Of a stretch of DNA of 15,100 nt, positions 1 through 6,923 are shown one piece after another. Positions within the stretch are counted from its first letter, which is position 1, and each line of letters starts with the position of its first letter. The position numbers and the translations under genes are program-made. The notes beneath the pieces are model-generated. The model ran no database searches. It saw nothing but the letters and a program-made list of their open reading frames with translations, and was not told where the DNA came from. The stretch spans positions 1 to 15,100 of the forward strand of contig JADZDV010000002.1 of the NCBI GenBank assembly GCA_020850915.1. The letters are read 5' to 3'. The stretch is from Chloroflexota bacterium. Its GTDB lineage: Bacteria > Chloroflexota > UBA6077 > JADZDV01.

Positions 1-1
1 C

Positions 2-592
2 GTCACCGGCGGCAATCACGCCGGCGAATTCCTGCGGCTGCTGGGAAGCGGCAAGGAGTTTGGCCTAAGCTGGCTCCACTACACCTACCAGGAGCGTCCA
101 GGTGGCATCGCGGAGGCACTGGGTCTGGCAACAGACTTCATCGACGGCGATAAGTGCGTGGTGATCCTCGGCGACAACATCCTGGGTGAGTCGCTCGCGC
201 CATACGTGGACAACTTCCGGAGCCAGGAGCGGGGCGCTCGGATCCTTCTGCGCGAGGTGGCCAATCCTGAGGCCTATGGCGTACCGATCATCGAGAACGA
301 CCGGATCCTTTTCATTCAGGAGAAGCCGCGGTTCCCTCGTTCCCCGTACGCCGTGATCGGCGTCTACATGTACGACCGTGAGGTGTGGGACATCATTCAG
401 GCGCTGCGTCCGTCAGGCCGTGGCGAGCTGGAGATTACCGACGTCAACAACGCCTACATCGATCGCGGTCGGATGCAGTACGACGTGATCAGCGGCTGGT
501 GGGGCGACGCCGGCGAGTCGATCGAGTCCTACTACGAGACGATCAAGCTGGTGGCGGAGCACGGCGCAAACAAGATTGTCGAGCGAGCGTAG
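2..592 (+). CDS. rfbA: Glucose-1-phosphate thymidylyltransferase-like nucleotidyltransferase, 5' end missing
   Basis: This would transfer dTMP from dTTP to glucose-1-phosphate, giving dTDP-glucose in the cytoplasm, the first step of dTDP-deoxysugar synthesis. The reading frame is open from base 2 and gives 196 residues up to a TAG at 590-592. The N-terminal part carrying the G-rich nucleotide loop lies outside the window. Visible nucleotidyltransferase hallmarks are the substrate-loop motif ERPGGIAEAL, the metal-site motif LGDNI, the EKPRFPRSPYAV segment and GELEITDVN near the C-terminus. These match RfbA/StrD-type enzymes. The gene abuts rfbB with no spacer (TAG then GTG), which supports glucose as substrate. 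Other sugar-1-phosphate nucleotidyltransferases of the same fold are possible, since the nucleotide-selecting loop cannot be seen. Confidence 0.88.
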   Translation, partial: VTGGNHAGEFLRLLGSGKEFGLSWLHYTYQERPGGIAEALGLATDFIDGDKCVVILGDNILGESLAPYVDNFRSQERGARILLREVANPEAYGVPIIENDRILFIQEKPRFPRSPYAVIGVYMYDREVWDIIQALRPSGRGELEITDVNNAYIDRGRMQYDVISGWWGDAGESIESYYETIKLVAEHGANKIVERA

Positions 593-1639
593 GTGCGCGT
601 ACTTGTCACCGGCGGCGCGGGCTTCATCGGCTCCGCGTTCGTCCGCCACCTGATCGGCACGCGGCCGGAGGTGCAGGTCACCGTCCTCGACAAGCTGACG
701 TACGCTGGCAACCTGGACAACCTGCTCGCCGTGAAGGACGATTCGCGCTATCGCTTCGTCCGCGGCGACATCTGCGACGAGGCCCTCGTGGAGCCGCTGG
801 TGGCCGAGGCAGACGCGGTGGTCAACTTCGCGGCCGAGACGCACGTCGATCGCTCGATCTTCGACGCGGGCTCCTTCCTCGAGACGGACGTGCGCGGCAC
901 GTGGGTGCTGCTCGAAGCGGCTCGGAAGAGCGGCCCGCGGCGGTTCATACAGGTCTCCACCGACGAGGTCTACGGCGAGGTGCCGCGGGGAGCGAGCCGG
1001 GAGAGCGACCCGCTGGCCCCGCGGAGCCCGTACGCGGCCTCAAAGGCGGGCGGCGATCTCATGGCGCTGGCCTACTTCACGACGTACCAGTTGCCGGTGA
1101 TGATCACGCGCGCCTCCAACAACATCGGCCCGTACCAGTATCCGGAGAAAGTCGTCCCACTGTTTGTCACGAACGCCCTCGAAGGGCTGGCGTTGCCGAT
1201 CTACGGGAACGGTCAGGCGTTGCGCGACTACATCTACGTGGACGATCACTGTCGCGGGATCGAGCACGTCCTGGACAACGGCGCTCCCGGGCAGGTTTAC
1301 AACATTGGCGCCGATAACCAGGTCAACACCGTGCAGCTTGGCTCGGCGCTGCTCGACCTGCTCGGCAAGCCGCGCAGCCTGATGCGGCTCGTCCAGGATC
1401 GGCCTGGCCACGATCAGCGCTACTGCATCGATTCCTCGAAGCTGCGGACGCTCGGCTGGAGCCCGCGGTACGACTTCCGCGGAGCGCTGGAAGCGACCGT
1501 GAAGTGGTACGTCGAGAATCGCTGGTGGTGGGAGAAGATCAAGTCGGGCGAGTACCGCGAGTGGTACCGGCGGAATTACCAGGATCGACAGGTGCTCTCG
1601 AACGCGGTGCCCGGGGCGGAGAGAGCCGCCGGCGGGTAG
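593..1639 (+). CDS. rfbB: dTDP-glucose 4,6-dehydratase
   Basis: An NAD-dependent extended short-chain dehydrogenase that turns dTDP-glucose into dTDP-4-keto-6-deoxyglucose, the branch point for rhamnose and other deoxysugars. At 348 residues it has the family's normal size. The NAD-binding TGGAGFIGS lies at residues 6-14, the catalytic Thr-Asp-Glu triad of STDEVYGE at about 123-125, and the YxxxK pair at Tyr147 and Lys151. NNIGPYQYPEKVVPLF and the DDHCRGIEHVL segment are typical of RfbB and separate it from other SDR epimerases. The GTG start at 593 directly follows the upstream stop, and the Rossmann strand begins two residues in, so no earlier start is needed. It forms an operon with the upstream nucleotidyltransferase. 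No rfbC or rfbD follows; purA comes next behind its own control region. Confidence 0.96.
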   Translation: MRVLVTGGAGFIGSAFVRHLIGTRPEVQVTVLDKLTYAGNLDNLLAVKDDSRYRFVRGDICDEALVEPLVAEADAVVNFAAETHVDRSIFDAGSFLETDVRGTWVLLEAARKSGPRRFIQVSTDEVYGEVPRGASRESDPLAPRSPYAASKAGGDLMALAYFTTYQLPVMITRASNNIGPYQYPEKVVPLFVTNALEGLALPIYGNGQALRDYIYVDDHCRGIEHVLDNGAPGQVYNIGADNQVNTVQLGSALLDLLGKPRSLMRLVQDRPGHDQRYCIDSSKLRTLGWSPRYDFRGALEATVKWYVENRWWWEKIKSGEYREWYRRNYQDRQVLSNAVPGAERAAGG

Positions 1640-1657
1640 GTCTCGGCGGGTGGTCCG

Positions 1658-1674
1658 GGGCGCGACGCGCGCCC
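1658..1674 (+). terminator. Hairpin after rfbB, possible terminator
   Basis: A perfect 7-bp GC stem (GGGCGCG, loop ACG, CGCGCCC) starts 18 bp after the rfbB stop. No T-run follows, so it is not a textbook intrinsic terminator. Its position between the end of the dTDP-sugar genes and the purA promoter region makes a transcription-ending or mRNA-stabilising role plausible. Confidence 0.4.
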
Positions 1675-1715
1675 ATGGCTCGGTTTGCCGCTCAGGCGGG
1701 CGTCTGAACTGCTGA

Positions 1716-1724
1716 TGGTATACT
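1716..1724 (+). promoter_or_regulatory. Extended -10 promoter candidate for purA
   Basis: TGGTATACT is an extended -10 element (TG-n-TATACT, five of six matches to TATAAT). No good -35 lies 17 bp upstream, as is common for extended -10 promoters. It would start transcription near 1731 and leave a leader of about 76 nt before purA. A weaker alternative lies closer to the gene: TTGAGG (1769-1774), an 18-bp spacer, then TACGGT (1793-1798), which would give a nearly leaderless mRNA. I see no clear Shine-Dalgarno sequence before the purA ATG. Confidence 0.45.
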
Positions 1725-1806
1725 TCCACTTCCCGCGCCCGGCGACTTCTTTGGAACAGGATGTGATGTTGAGGCGGTTCCCCCGCGGCATGTACGGTGC
1801 GGCTGC

Positions 1807-3090
1807 ATGCCTGTCGTAGCGGTTGTTGGTGGCCAGTGGGGTGATGAGGGCAAAGGCAAAGTCATCGACCTGTTCGCCGGTGAGGCTGACGTGGTCGTGC
1901 GGGCTCAGGGTGGCGATAACGCCGGCCATACGGTCGTCAATTCGCGCGGGAGGTTCGCACTCCACCTGGTCCCCGCCGGAATCTTCCACCCGCGGACGCT
2001 GTGTATCATCGGCGCGGGCGTCGCCCTGAACCCCACGATCCTGCTCGAGGAGATGGACGCCCTGCACCAACGGGGCGTGGAGACCAGCAATCTGGTCGTC
2101 AGCGAGCGGGCGCACCTGGTGCTGCCCTATCACCGGCAGATCGACCAGGCGCAGGAAGCTGCTCGCGGCAAGGCGGCGATCGGCACCACCGGTCGAGGTA
2201 TCGGACCCGCGTACGCCGACAAGGTTGGGCGGGTTGGGCTGAGGGCGGCGGACCTGCTGGACGAAAGCCATCTCCGCGCGCGCCTCCGGGTCGCGGTGGA
2301 GCAGAAGAACGACTTTCTGCGGCGGATGTTCGGCGCCTCGCCCATCGAGCTCGCGCCGATCGAGGCCGAGCTGATGAGCGCCGCTGCCCGGCTCCGACCG
2401 TACATCGCAGACCCGACGCCGCGCCTGGCCTCACTCGTACTGGCTGGCAAGACTGTGCTGATCGAAGGGGCGCACGGCGTGCTGCTCGATCTGGACTACG
2501 GCACGTATCCCTTTGTCACAGCCTCGTCGCCCGCTGCCGCGGGCTTGCTGCTCGGCGCGGGGGTTGGTCCGCGCCACCTCAGCCACACGGTGGGTGTCTT
2601 CAAAGCCTATCAAACACGTGTGGGGGCCGGGCCGATGCCGACGGAGCTGGACGACGAGGTCGGCGAGGCGATTCGCACGGCTGGCCAGGAGTTCGGCACG
2701 ACGACGGGTCGTCCTCGACGCTGCGGCTGGTTCGACGCTGTCGCGGCGCGCCTCGCCGTGGACGTGAACGCGTTCGACTCCATCGCCCTCACGAGGCTCG
2801 ACATCCTCAGCGGGCTGGACACCGTCAAGATCTGCACCGCCTACGAGCTGGACGGCCGCCGGATCGAAACGATGCCAGTCCGTCCGGATGTGCTGGCACG
2901 CTGCCTGCCGGTCTATGAGACGTTACAAGGCTGGTCTGGTCTGCTGGAGAGCGCTCGCTCGTTCGACGAGCTGCCATTGGCGGCGCGCGAGTACGTCAAG
3001 ACACTGGAAGCGCTGGTCAGGGTGCCGATCGGCCTGATCGGCGTCGGCGCGGCTCGCGATGAGAGCATCCTGATGCGGTCGTATCCCTGA
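1807..3090 (+). CDS. purA: Adenylosuccinate synthetase
   Basis: Catalyses GTP-dependent joining of IMP and aspartate to adenylosuccinate, the first committed step of AMP synthesis in the cytoplasm. The 427 residues match the family length. The N-terminal GQWGDEGKGK holds the catalytic Asp13, and GGDNAGHTV holds His41; both fall at the same residue numbers as in the E. coli enzyme. Further signatures are GTTGRGIGPAYADK (IMP/GTP site), FKAYQTRVGAGPMPTEL, TTGRPRRCGWFDA and a GVGAARDESI C-terminus. The ATG at 1807 places the first beta strand immediately at the N-terminus, as usual. The gene stands alone in its pathway here, between sugar genes and a glycogen enzyme. Nothing about it looks degraded. 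Confidence 0.97.
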   Translation: MPVVAVVGGQWGDEGKGKVIDLFAGEADVVVRAQGGDNAGHTVVNSRGRFALHLVPAGIFHPRTLCIIGAGVALNPTILLEEMDALHQRGVETSNLVVSERAHLVLPYHRQIDQAQEAARGKAAIGTTGRGIGPAYADKVGRVGLRAADLLDESHLRARLRVAVEQKNDFLRRMFGASPIELAPIEAELMSAAARLRPYIADPTPRLASLVLAGKTVLIEGAHGVLLDLDYGTYPFVTASSPAAAGLLLGAGVGPRHLSHTVGVFKAYQTRVGAGPMPTELDDEVGEAIRTAGQEFGTTTGRPRRCGWFDAVAARLAVDVNAFDSIALTRLDILSGLDTVKICTAYELDGRRIETMPVRPDVLARCLPVYETLQGWSGLLESARSFDELPLAAREYVKTLEALVRVPIGLIGVGAARDESILMRSYP

Positions 3091-3104
3091 GGGTTGCCGC
3101 TCAA

Positions 3105-3135
3105 CCGGCCGCGCGTCTACCTGCGCGGCGGCCGG
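3105..3135 (+). terminator. GC-rich hairpin after purA, putative terminator
   Basis: The left arm CCGGCC-GCGC (3105-3114) and right arm GCGC-GGC-GGCCGG (3123-3135) pair over 10 bp with a 3-nt bulge and an 8-nt loop, 14 bp after the purA stop. G-rich sequence follows rather than T's. A small 5-bp hairpin (GGTTG 3092-3096 with CAACC 3102-3106) overlaps its left edge, so the two folds compete for 3105-3106. A transcription stop between purA and the next gene is the simplest reading. Confidence 0.45.
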
Positions 3136-3207
3136 GGGCCCTGTGATGGGATGGGCGGCTGGCAGCGGGAACTGGACGCCGCCTGACCAGATACGATTCG
3201 ATGGCAG

Positions 3208-5439
3208 ATGAGCTCAGAAGATCGCACCGTTCTCAAAGAGAATGAGATCTTCCTGGTCGGAGATCTTTCCGGCAACATCAGCTCGCGCAGCTCGGAGGGC
3301 CAAGGCCTCTACTGGCGCGACACGCGTTTTCTGAGCGTGTACGAGCTTGCCATTCATGGACTCGAGCCGACGCTGCTGTCGTCTGCCGGCGAGTACAGCT
3401 TCATGAGCACGCTGCAGCTCGCCAACGCCGCGTTTACCACTGAGGAGAGCCGCTCGGTCCCCGCCCGCACCATCAGCATTCGACGAAACCGATTCCTGCG
3501 GGACGGGCTGCACGAGCGGATCGGCCTGTTCAACTACAACAGCTTCGACATTCAATTGAGTCTGGTCCTGACCGTCGGCGCGGATTTTCGCGATATGTTC
3601 GACGTACGGGGATACACCTCCCGCGCCAAGCATGGAGCGATCGATGCGCCGGTGGTCCACGGCAACCGTGTCGTGCTTGGCTACCTCGGTCTGGATAGTG
3701 TGCGTCGTCAGACAACGATCGAGCTTGATCCGGAGCCGGTTGACGTCGAGATCGTTCCGAGCGAGAGCCAGGGGCTGACCTGGCGAGTCGCCCCCGGCCT
3801 GAGCGGGCAGGGAGACCAGCGGACCGAGTGGTCCGTGACACCTCCGACGGCACGGGCGCGGTTCAAGCTGGTGCTACCGTCGAAACGTGCCGTGGCGATC
3901 ACCATCCACGTCGTTCCCGAAGTTGAAGGCCAGCGCCCGGAGAGCCGCAAGGAGCACGCCTCGCTAGACACGGAGTTCCTGGTGATCCGGGACTCTTATC
4001 ACCAGTGGGACTCTGACGCGACCTCGATCACCACGGACCACGAGCTGCTGAACCAGGTGATCTACCGCGCCGCGCATGATCTGCGGCTACTCTCGGACCG
4101 AACGGCAGATGGCCTGGTGCCAGTCGCCGGCATCCCCTGGTTCAGCGTGCCCTTTGGGCGCGACAGCCTGATCACCGCCATCCAGACGCTGATGTTCCAG
4201 CCGGAGATCGCCTACGGCACGCTGCGCTACCTGGCACGACACCAGGGTCAGAAAATCGACGATTGGCGTGACGAGGAGCCAGGCAAGATCCTCCATGAAG
4301 TGCGAATGGGCGAAGTCGCCACGCTGGGCGAAGTGCCGCACACGCCCTATTTCGGCAGCATCGACTCCACGCCGCTCTTCCTGGTCGCCCTGGGCGAGCT
4401 GCTCGACTGGACGGCGGATCGGGCGCTGGCGGAGAGCCTGCGTCCCAGCGCCGAGGCCGCTCTGGCCTGGATCGATCGGCACGGTGATCTCGACGGAGAC
4501 GGTTATGTCGAGTACCGCAGCCGCTCGTCGGACGGCATGAGAAACCAGGGTTGGAAGGACTCCCGCCACGCGATCTGCTACCCAGACGGCCGGACGGTCG
4601 AGCCGCCCATCGCCCTTGCCGAGGTGCAGGGGTACGTGTACGACGCTCGGAAGCGCATGTCACGCTATCTCCGGTGGCTGGGAGACGGCGAGCGCGCTGA
4701 CGAGCAAGAGCGGCAGGCCGAGCGGTTGAAGGCGCGCTTCAAGCGCGACTTCTGGCTGGAGGACCGACAGTTCTGGGCCCTGGCGTTGGACGCAGAGAAG
4801 CGGCCGGTCGCGGCGGTCAGCTCCAATCCCGGCCACTGCATCTGGTCCGGGCTGCTGGATGGCGCTGACGGGCGGCTTGCGGCCCGGAGGCTGCTCCAGG
4901 ATGACATGTCCTGCGGCTGGGGCGTGCGAACGCTGAGCAGCGCCGAGAGGGCGTTCAACCCAATGAGCTACCACAACGGCTCCGTCTGGCCGCACGACAC
5001 GTCGTTGATCGCGGCGGGCTTCAAGCGTCTCGGGCTCGACCAGGAAGCCGCTCAATTGATCTCGGACGTCTTTGAGGCAGCCGTCCGTTTCCCGGGTGGG
5101 CGCCTGCCGGAGCTGTATTGCGGATTCACTCGCGATCGCCGCTATTTCTCCATGCCGGCCCAGTACCCGGTCTCCTGCTCGCCGCAGGCGTGGGCCGCGG
5201 GCAGCGTCTTTCTCATGCTCCAGACCATGCTCGGCCTGCGAGTGGACGCGGCGAAGGGCCGGGTCTGGCTGCGACCTCGCCTCGTCGACTGGGTCCAGCG
5301 GGTCTCGGTGCGCCGGCTGCGTGTCGCCGGCCACCGTCTCGATTTCGAGCTGCGTCGGGAGGGACGTCGAACGCGCGTCGAAGTCTGGGACAGCGACGGA
5401 CTCGAGCTGGTCGTCGAGCCAGTTGCTGAGCCCCGTTGA
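3208..5439 (+). CDS. Amylo-alpha-1,6-glucosidase / glycogen-debranching-type protein
   Basis: Predicted to hydrolyse alpha-1,6 branch stubs in glycogen or related alpha-glucans. At 743 residues it has the two-part layout of bacterial debranching proteins. An N-terminal beta-rich domain (about residues 8-230, GDE_N_bis type) starts with ENEIFLVGDLSGNI and contains GLYWRDTRFLS. An (alpha/alpha)6-barrel GH133/GDE_C-like domain spans about 275-695. Barrel motifs are GIPWFSVPFGRDSL from residue 308, DEEPGKILHEVRMGE, DGDGYVEY, NQGWKDS from about 446 and HNGSVWPHD with Asn590. There is no signal peptide, so it is cytoplasmic. A clear Shine-Dalgarno is missing. TACGAT at 3192-3197, 10 bp before the ATG, could be a -10 box giving a very short leader. 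The neighbours give no metabolic context, and exact substrate specificity cannot be read from sequence. Confidence 0.9.
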   Translation: MSSEDRTVLKENEIFLVGDLSGNISSRSSEGQGLYWRDTRFLSVYELAIHGLEPTLLSSAGEYSFMSTLQLANAAFTTEESRSVPARTISIRRNRFLRDGLHERIGLFNYNSFDIQLSLVLTVGADFRDMFDVRGYTSRAKHGAIDAPVVHGNRVVLGYLGLDSVRRQTTIELDPEPVDVEIVPSESQGLTWRVAPGLSGQGDQRTEWSVTPPTARARFKLVLPSKRAVAITIHVVPEVEGQRPESRKEHASLDTEFLVIRDSYHQWDSDATSITTDHELLNQVIYRAAHDLRLLSDRTADGLVPVAGIPWFSVPFGRDSLITAIQTLMFQPEIAYGTLRYLARHQGQKIDDWRDEEPGKILHEVRMGEVATLGEVPHTPYFGSIDSTPLFLVALGELLDWTADRALAESLRPSAEAALAWIDRHGDLDGDGYVEYRSRSSDGMRNQGWKDSRHAICYPDGRTVEPPIALAEVQGYVYDARKRMSRYLRWLGDGERADEQERQAERLKARFKRDFWLEDRQFWALALDAEKRPVAAVSSNPGHCIWSGLLDGADGRLAARRLLQDDMSCGWGVRTLSSAERAFNPMSYHNGSVWPHDTSLIAAGFKRLGLDQEAAQLISDVFEAAVRFPGGRLPELYCGFTRDRRYFSMPAQYPVSCSPQAWAAGSVFLMLQTMLGLRVDAAKGRVWLRPRLVDWVQRVSVRRLRVAGHRLDFELRREGRRTRVEVWDSDGLELVVEPVAEPR

Positions 5440-5558
5440 GCGTCCAGCCAGCACGGGATTGGAATCGGGTTGAGGACGACGCGAGCGGTACGGACCTGAC
5501 CAGGGGTGGACAGATGAGCAGTGGTCCGGCAGTTGTCATCCGTTTGCTTTCGATGACA

Positions 5559-5580
5559 TGACCTCTCCTGGCCGAGGTCA
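5559..5580. terminator. Hairpin between convergent genes, possible terminator
   Basis: TGACCTC and GAGGTCA form a perfect 7-bp stem around TCCTGGCC. It lies 119 bp after the debranching gene and about 190 bp past the restored murG stop on the other strand, so it could serve either side. The + strand continues with GACGCTTCTTGCT, which has only short T pairs, so intrinsic termination is weakly supported. Confidence 0.3.
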
Positions 5581-5602
5581 GACGCTTCTTGCTACTCACC
5601 TG

Positions 5603-5703
5603 GCTCGGGATGTTGTGCCGCTGTGATGGCCGAGCGCCAGACCTATCGCGGCCCGATGTTCTGGCCGCCTATCCTGCTCGGGGTGTTGTGCCGCTGTGAC
5701 GGC
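5603..5703. repeat. Imperfect direct repeat, two copies offset by 73 bp
   Basis: Copy 1 at 5603-5630 and copy 2 at 5676-5703 share GCTCGGG(A/G)TGTTGTGCCGCTGTGA(T/C)GGC, 26 of 28 positions. Similarity resumes a few bases later, with GCCAGAC in both. The two differences would be Met/Val and a silent Asp change if each copy is read as LGxLCRCDG, which hints at a duplicated coding segment. The 73-bp offset puts the copies in different frames. With only two copies and no further units, this is not a CRISPR array. Confidence 0.7.
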
Positions 5704-5820
5704 GTCGAAGTGCCAGACGCCATTCGCGAGGCGCTCCGCGAGCGGGTGGCGAGGGTTCGAGATGAGCTAGCGCGGGCGAGTTCGAGGCGCGCCGGACTCC
5801 GCGCTCAGCTCCAGGAGTGA
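5623..5820 (+). CDS. Possible small hypothetical protein (65 aa)
   Basis: I do not recognise this protein. A GTG-ATG start pair opens a 65-residue frame with a short hydrophobic stretch (FWPPILLGVL), a Cys-Arg-Cys motif from the second direct-repeat copy, and a highly charged Arg/Glu/Ala helix (about residues 28-64) that could form a coiled coil. Most codons in the second half end in G or C, as expected for genes here, but chance frames in GC-rich DNA can look the same. No Shine-Dalgarno is evident. The last 54 bp overlap the 3' end of the restored murG on the opposite strand. It may be a remnant of a longer duplicated gene or not a gene at all. Confidence 0.22.
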   Translation: MMAERQTYRGPMFWPPILLGVLCRCDGVEVPDAIREALRERVARVRDELARASSRRAGLRAQLQE

Positions 5821-6868
5821 CTGCGCGACCGCCGCGGCCGCTCCTGGTGGGAAGAGGCCGTGGAGCGTCGTGGCGAGGCGTTGGCGGCTTGCCGCGTCGT
5901 CGAGCAGATCGTGCACTGCGCGAGCGAGGATCCTGGGGGTCAGCGCCTCCTGCTCCAGGACGACCGCCACCGGCCCTGGCCAGCGCCATCGCATTGGCCG
6001 CCTGGTGGCTCGCGGGCATGGGGATCAAGAGGGCTGGTTTGGAAAGGACAGCCAGCTCGGTAAGCGTTCCCATGCCGGCTCGCGAGACGACCAGGTCGGC
6101 GGCGGCCAGCAGGTCGGCCATCTCGCCGGTAACAAACTCCACGGCTCGGTAGCGCGGTGAGTCCAGCGAGGCCGGGACGGCGCGACCGCGCCCCGTCAGG
6201 TGCACGACGGAGCAGCGCTCCAGAAGCAGCGGCAGCGCCTCCACGATGAGTCGATTGAGGCCGAGCGCGCCCGTGCCGCCGCCTGTGACGAGCACCAGCG
6301 GCGCGGACGGATCGAGCTGCCAGTTGGCTCGAGCGTCCTCCGCGCTGCCTCTCAGCACAGCCTCCCTGACCAGACAACCCGCCAGCCTGGTCCGCGCTGG
6401 TGGAAAGTGGTCCATCGAGCCAGGCAGCGTGACCGTGATCTGAGCCGCGAACGGGGCGAGCAGGCGGTTCGCCAGGCCAGGCTCGGCGTCGAGCTGGTGG
6501 ATCGCGAGCGGCGTGCCGAGCAGCCTGGCGGCCAGCAACGGTGGGACGGCGGCGAAGCCGCCGGCTCCGAACGCGACGGTTGGTCTGAACGCCCGGGCGA
6601 CCTGCGCCGACTGCGCCAGTCCCGCGGCGACCTTGAACGGATCGACCAGGTTCTGCACATCGAGGTAGCGTCGCAGCTTGCCGCTGGAGAGGCCGTGGTA
6701 CGGGATGTCCGCCGCGGCGACGAGGTCTGATTCCGGGCCGCCACGGGTGCCGACGAACAGCAGGCCGACGTCTGGCTCCAGGGCTCGGAGCTGCTCAGCA
6801 ACCGCGAGAGCCGGCGTGACGGAGCCGCCGGAGCCGCCGCCTGCCAGGAGCACGCGATGCCTGCTCAC
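5767..6868 (-). CDS. murG: MurG-like UDP-GlcNAc:lipid I glycosyltransferase, interrupted by one frameshift
   Basis: MurG adds GlcNAc to undecaprenyl-PP-MurNAc-pentapeptide (lipid I) on the inner face of the membrane, making lipid II for peptidoglycan. The frame from GTG 6868 encodes GT-B features: the N-terminal loop GGGSGGSVTPALAVAE (about residues 10-25), FGAGGFAAVPPLLAA, the C-domain VTGGGTGALGLNRL, and the donor-site SRAGMGTLTEL followed by HQAANAMALARAG. Near 5971 the frame turns into Arg/Pro/Gly-rich nonsense that would run on to 5669. Skipping one base there continues as AVVLEQEALTPRILARAV and ends at TAG 5767-5769, restoring a normal 366 residues. So the sequence shows a net +1 break: either an assembly or sequencing error, or a real mutation. 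The usual His of the GGxGGH loop is Ser16. It follows korB by 55 bp on the same strand, away from any division-cell-wall cluster. Confidence 0.82.
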
Positions 6869-6874
6869 GGACCG

Positions 6875-6880
6875 ATTGTA
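6875..6880 (-). promoter_or_regulatory. -10-like box just upstream of murG
   Basis: On the minus strand TACAAT (five of six matches to TATAAT) ends 6 bp before the murG GTG, which would put the transcription start at or next to the start codon. No Shine-Dalgarno sequence is visible upstream of murG, which fits a leaderless mRNA. No convincing -35 is seen. The gene might instead be read through from korAB. Confidence 0.35.
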
Positions 6881-6923
6881 GTCGGCCCACGAGCAGGCAT
6901 CCGAGCCGCCGACAGACCGCTGA

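Larger units (their letters stand above)
5440..5766. other. Convergent intergenic region with hairpin and direct repeats
   Basis: About 330 bp separate the debranching gene from the restored end of murG, which is transcribed towards it. It contains a perfect 7-bp hairpin (TGACCTC 5559-5565, GAGGTCA 5574-5580, 8-nt loop), a wide inverted repeat (CGGACC 5491-5496 with GGTCCG 5523-5528), and a direct repeat annotated separately. No recognisable protein family is encoded on either strand. A small + strand ORF running out of the region is listed separately at low confidence. Confidence 0.6.

Noticed and set aside
385..1317. A 310-codon + strand frame overlapping rfbA and rfbB
   Set aside because: The product is Arg/Gly-rich and low in complexity, and lies out of frame over two genes with clear catalytic motifs.
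5603..5703. CRISPR-like repeat
   Set aside because: There are only two imperfect copies with a single 45-bp interval and no cas genes nearby.
5669..5970. Extended C-terminus of the uncorrected murG frame
   Set aside because: It is Arg/Pro/Gly-rich with no resemblance to MurG, while the adjacent frame supplies the true MurG C-terminus.
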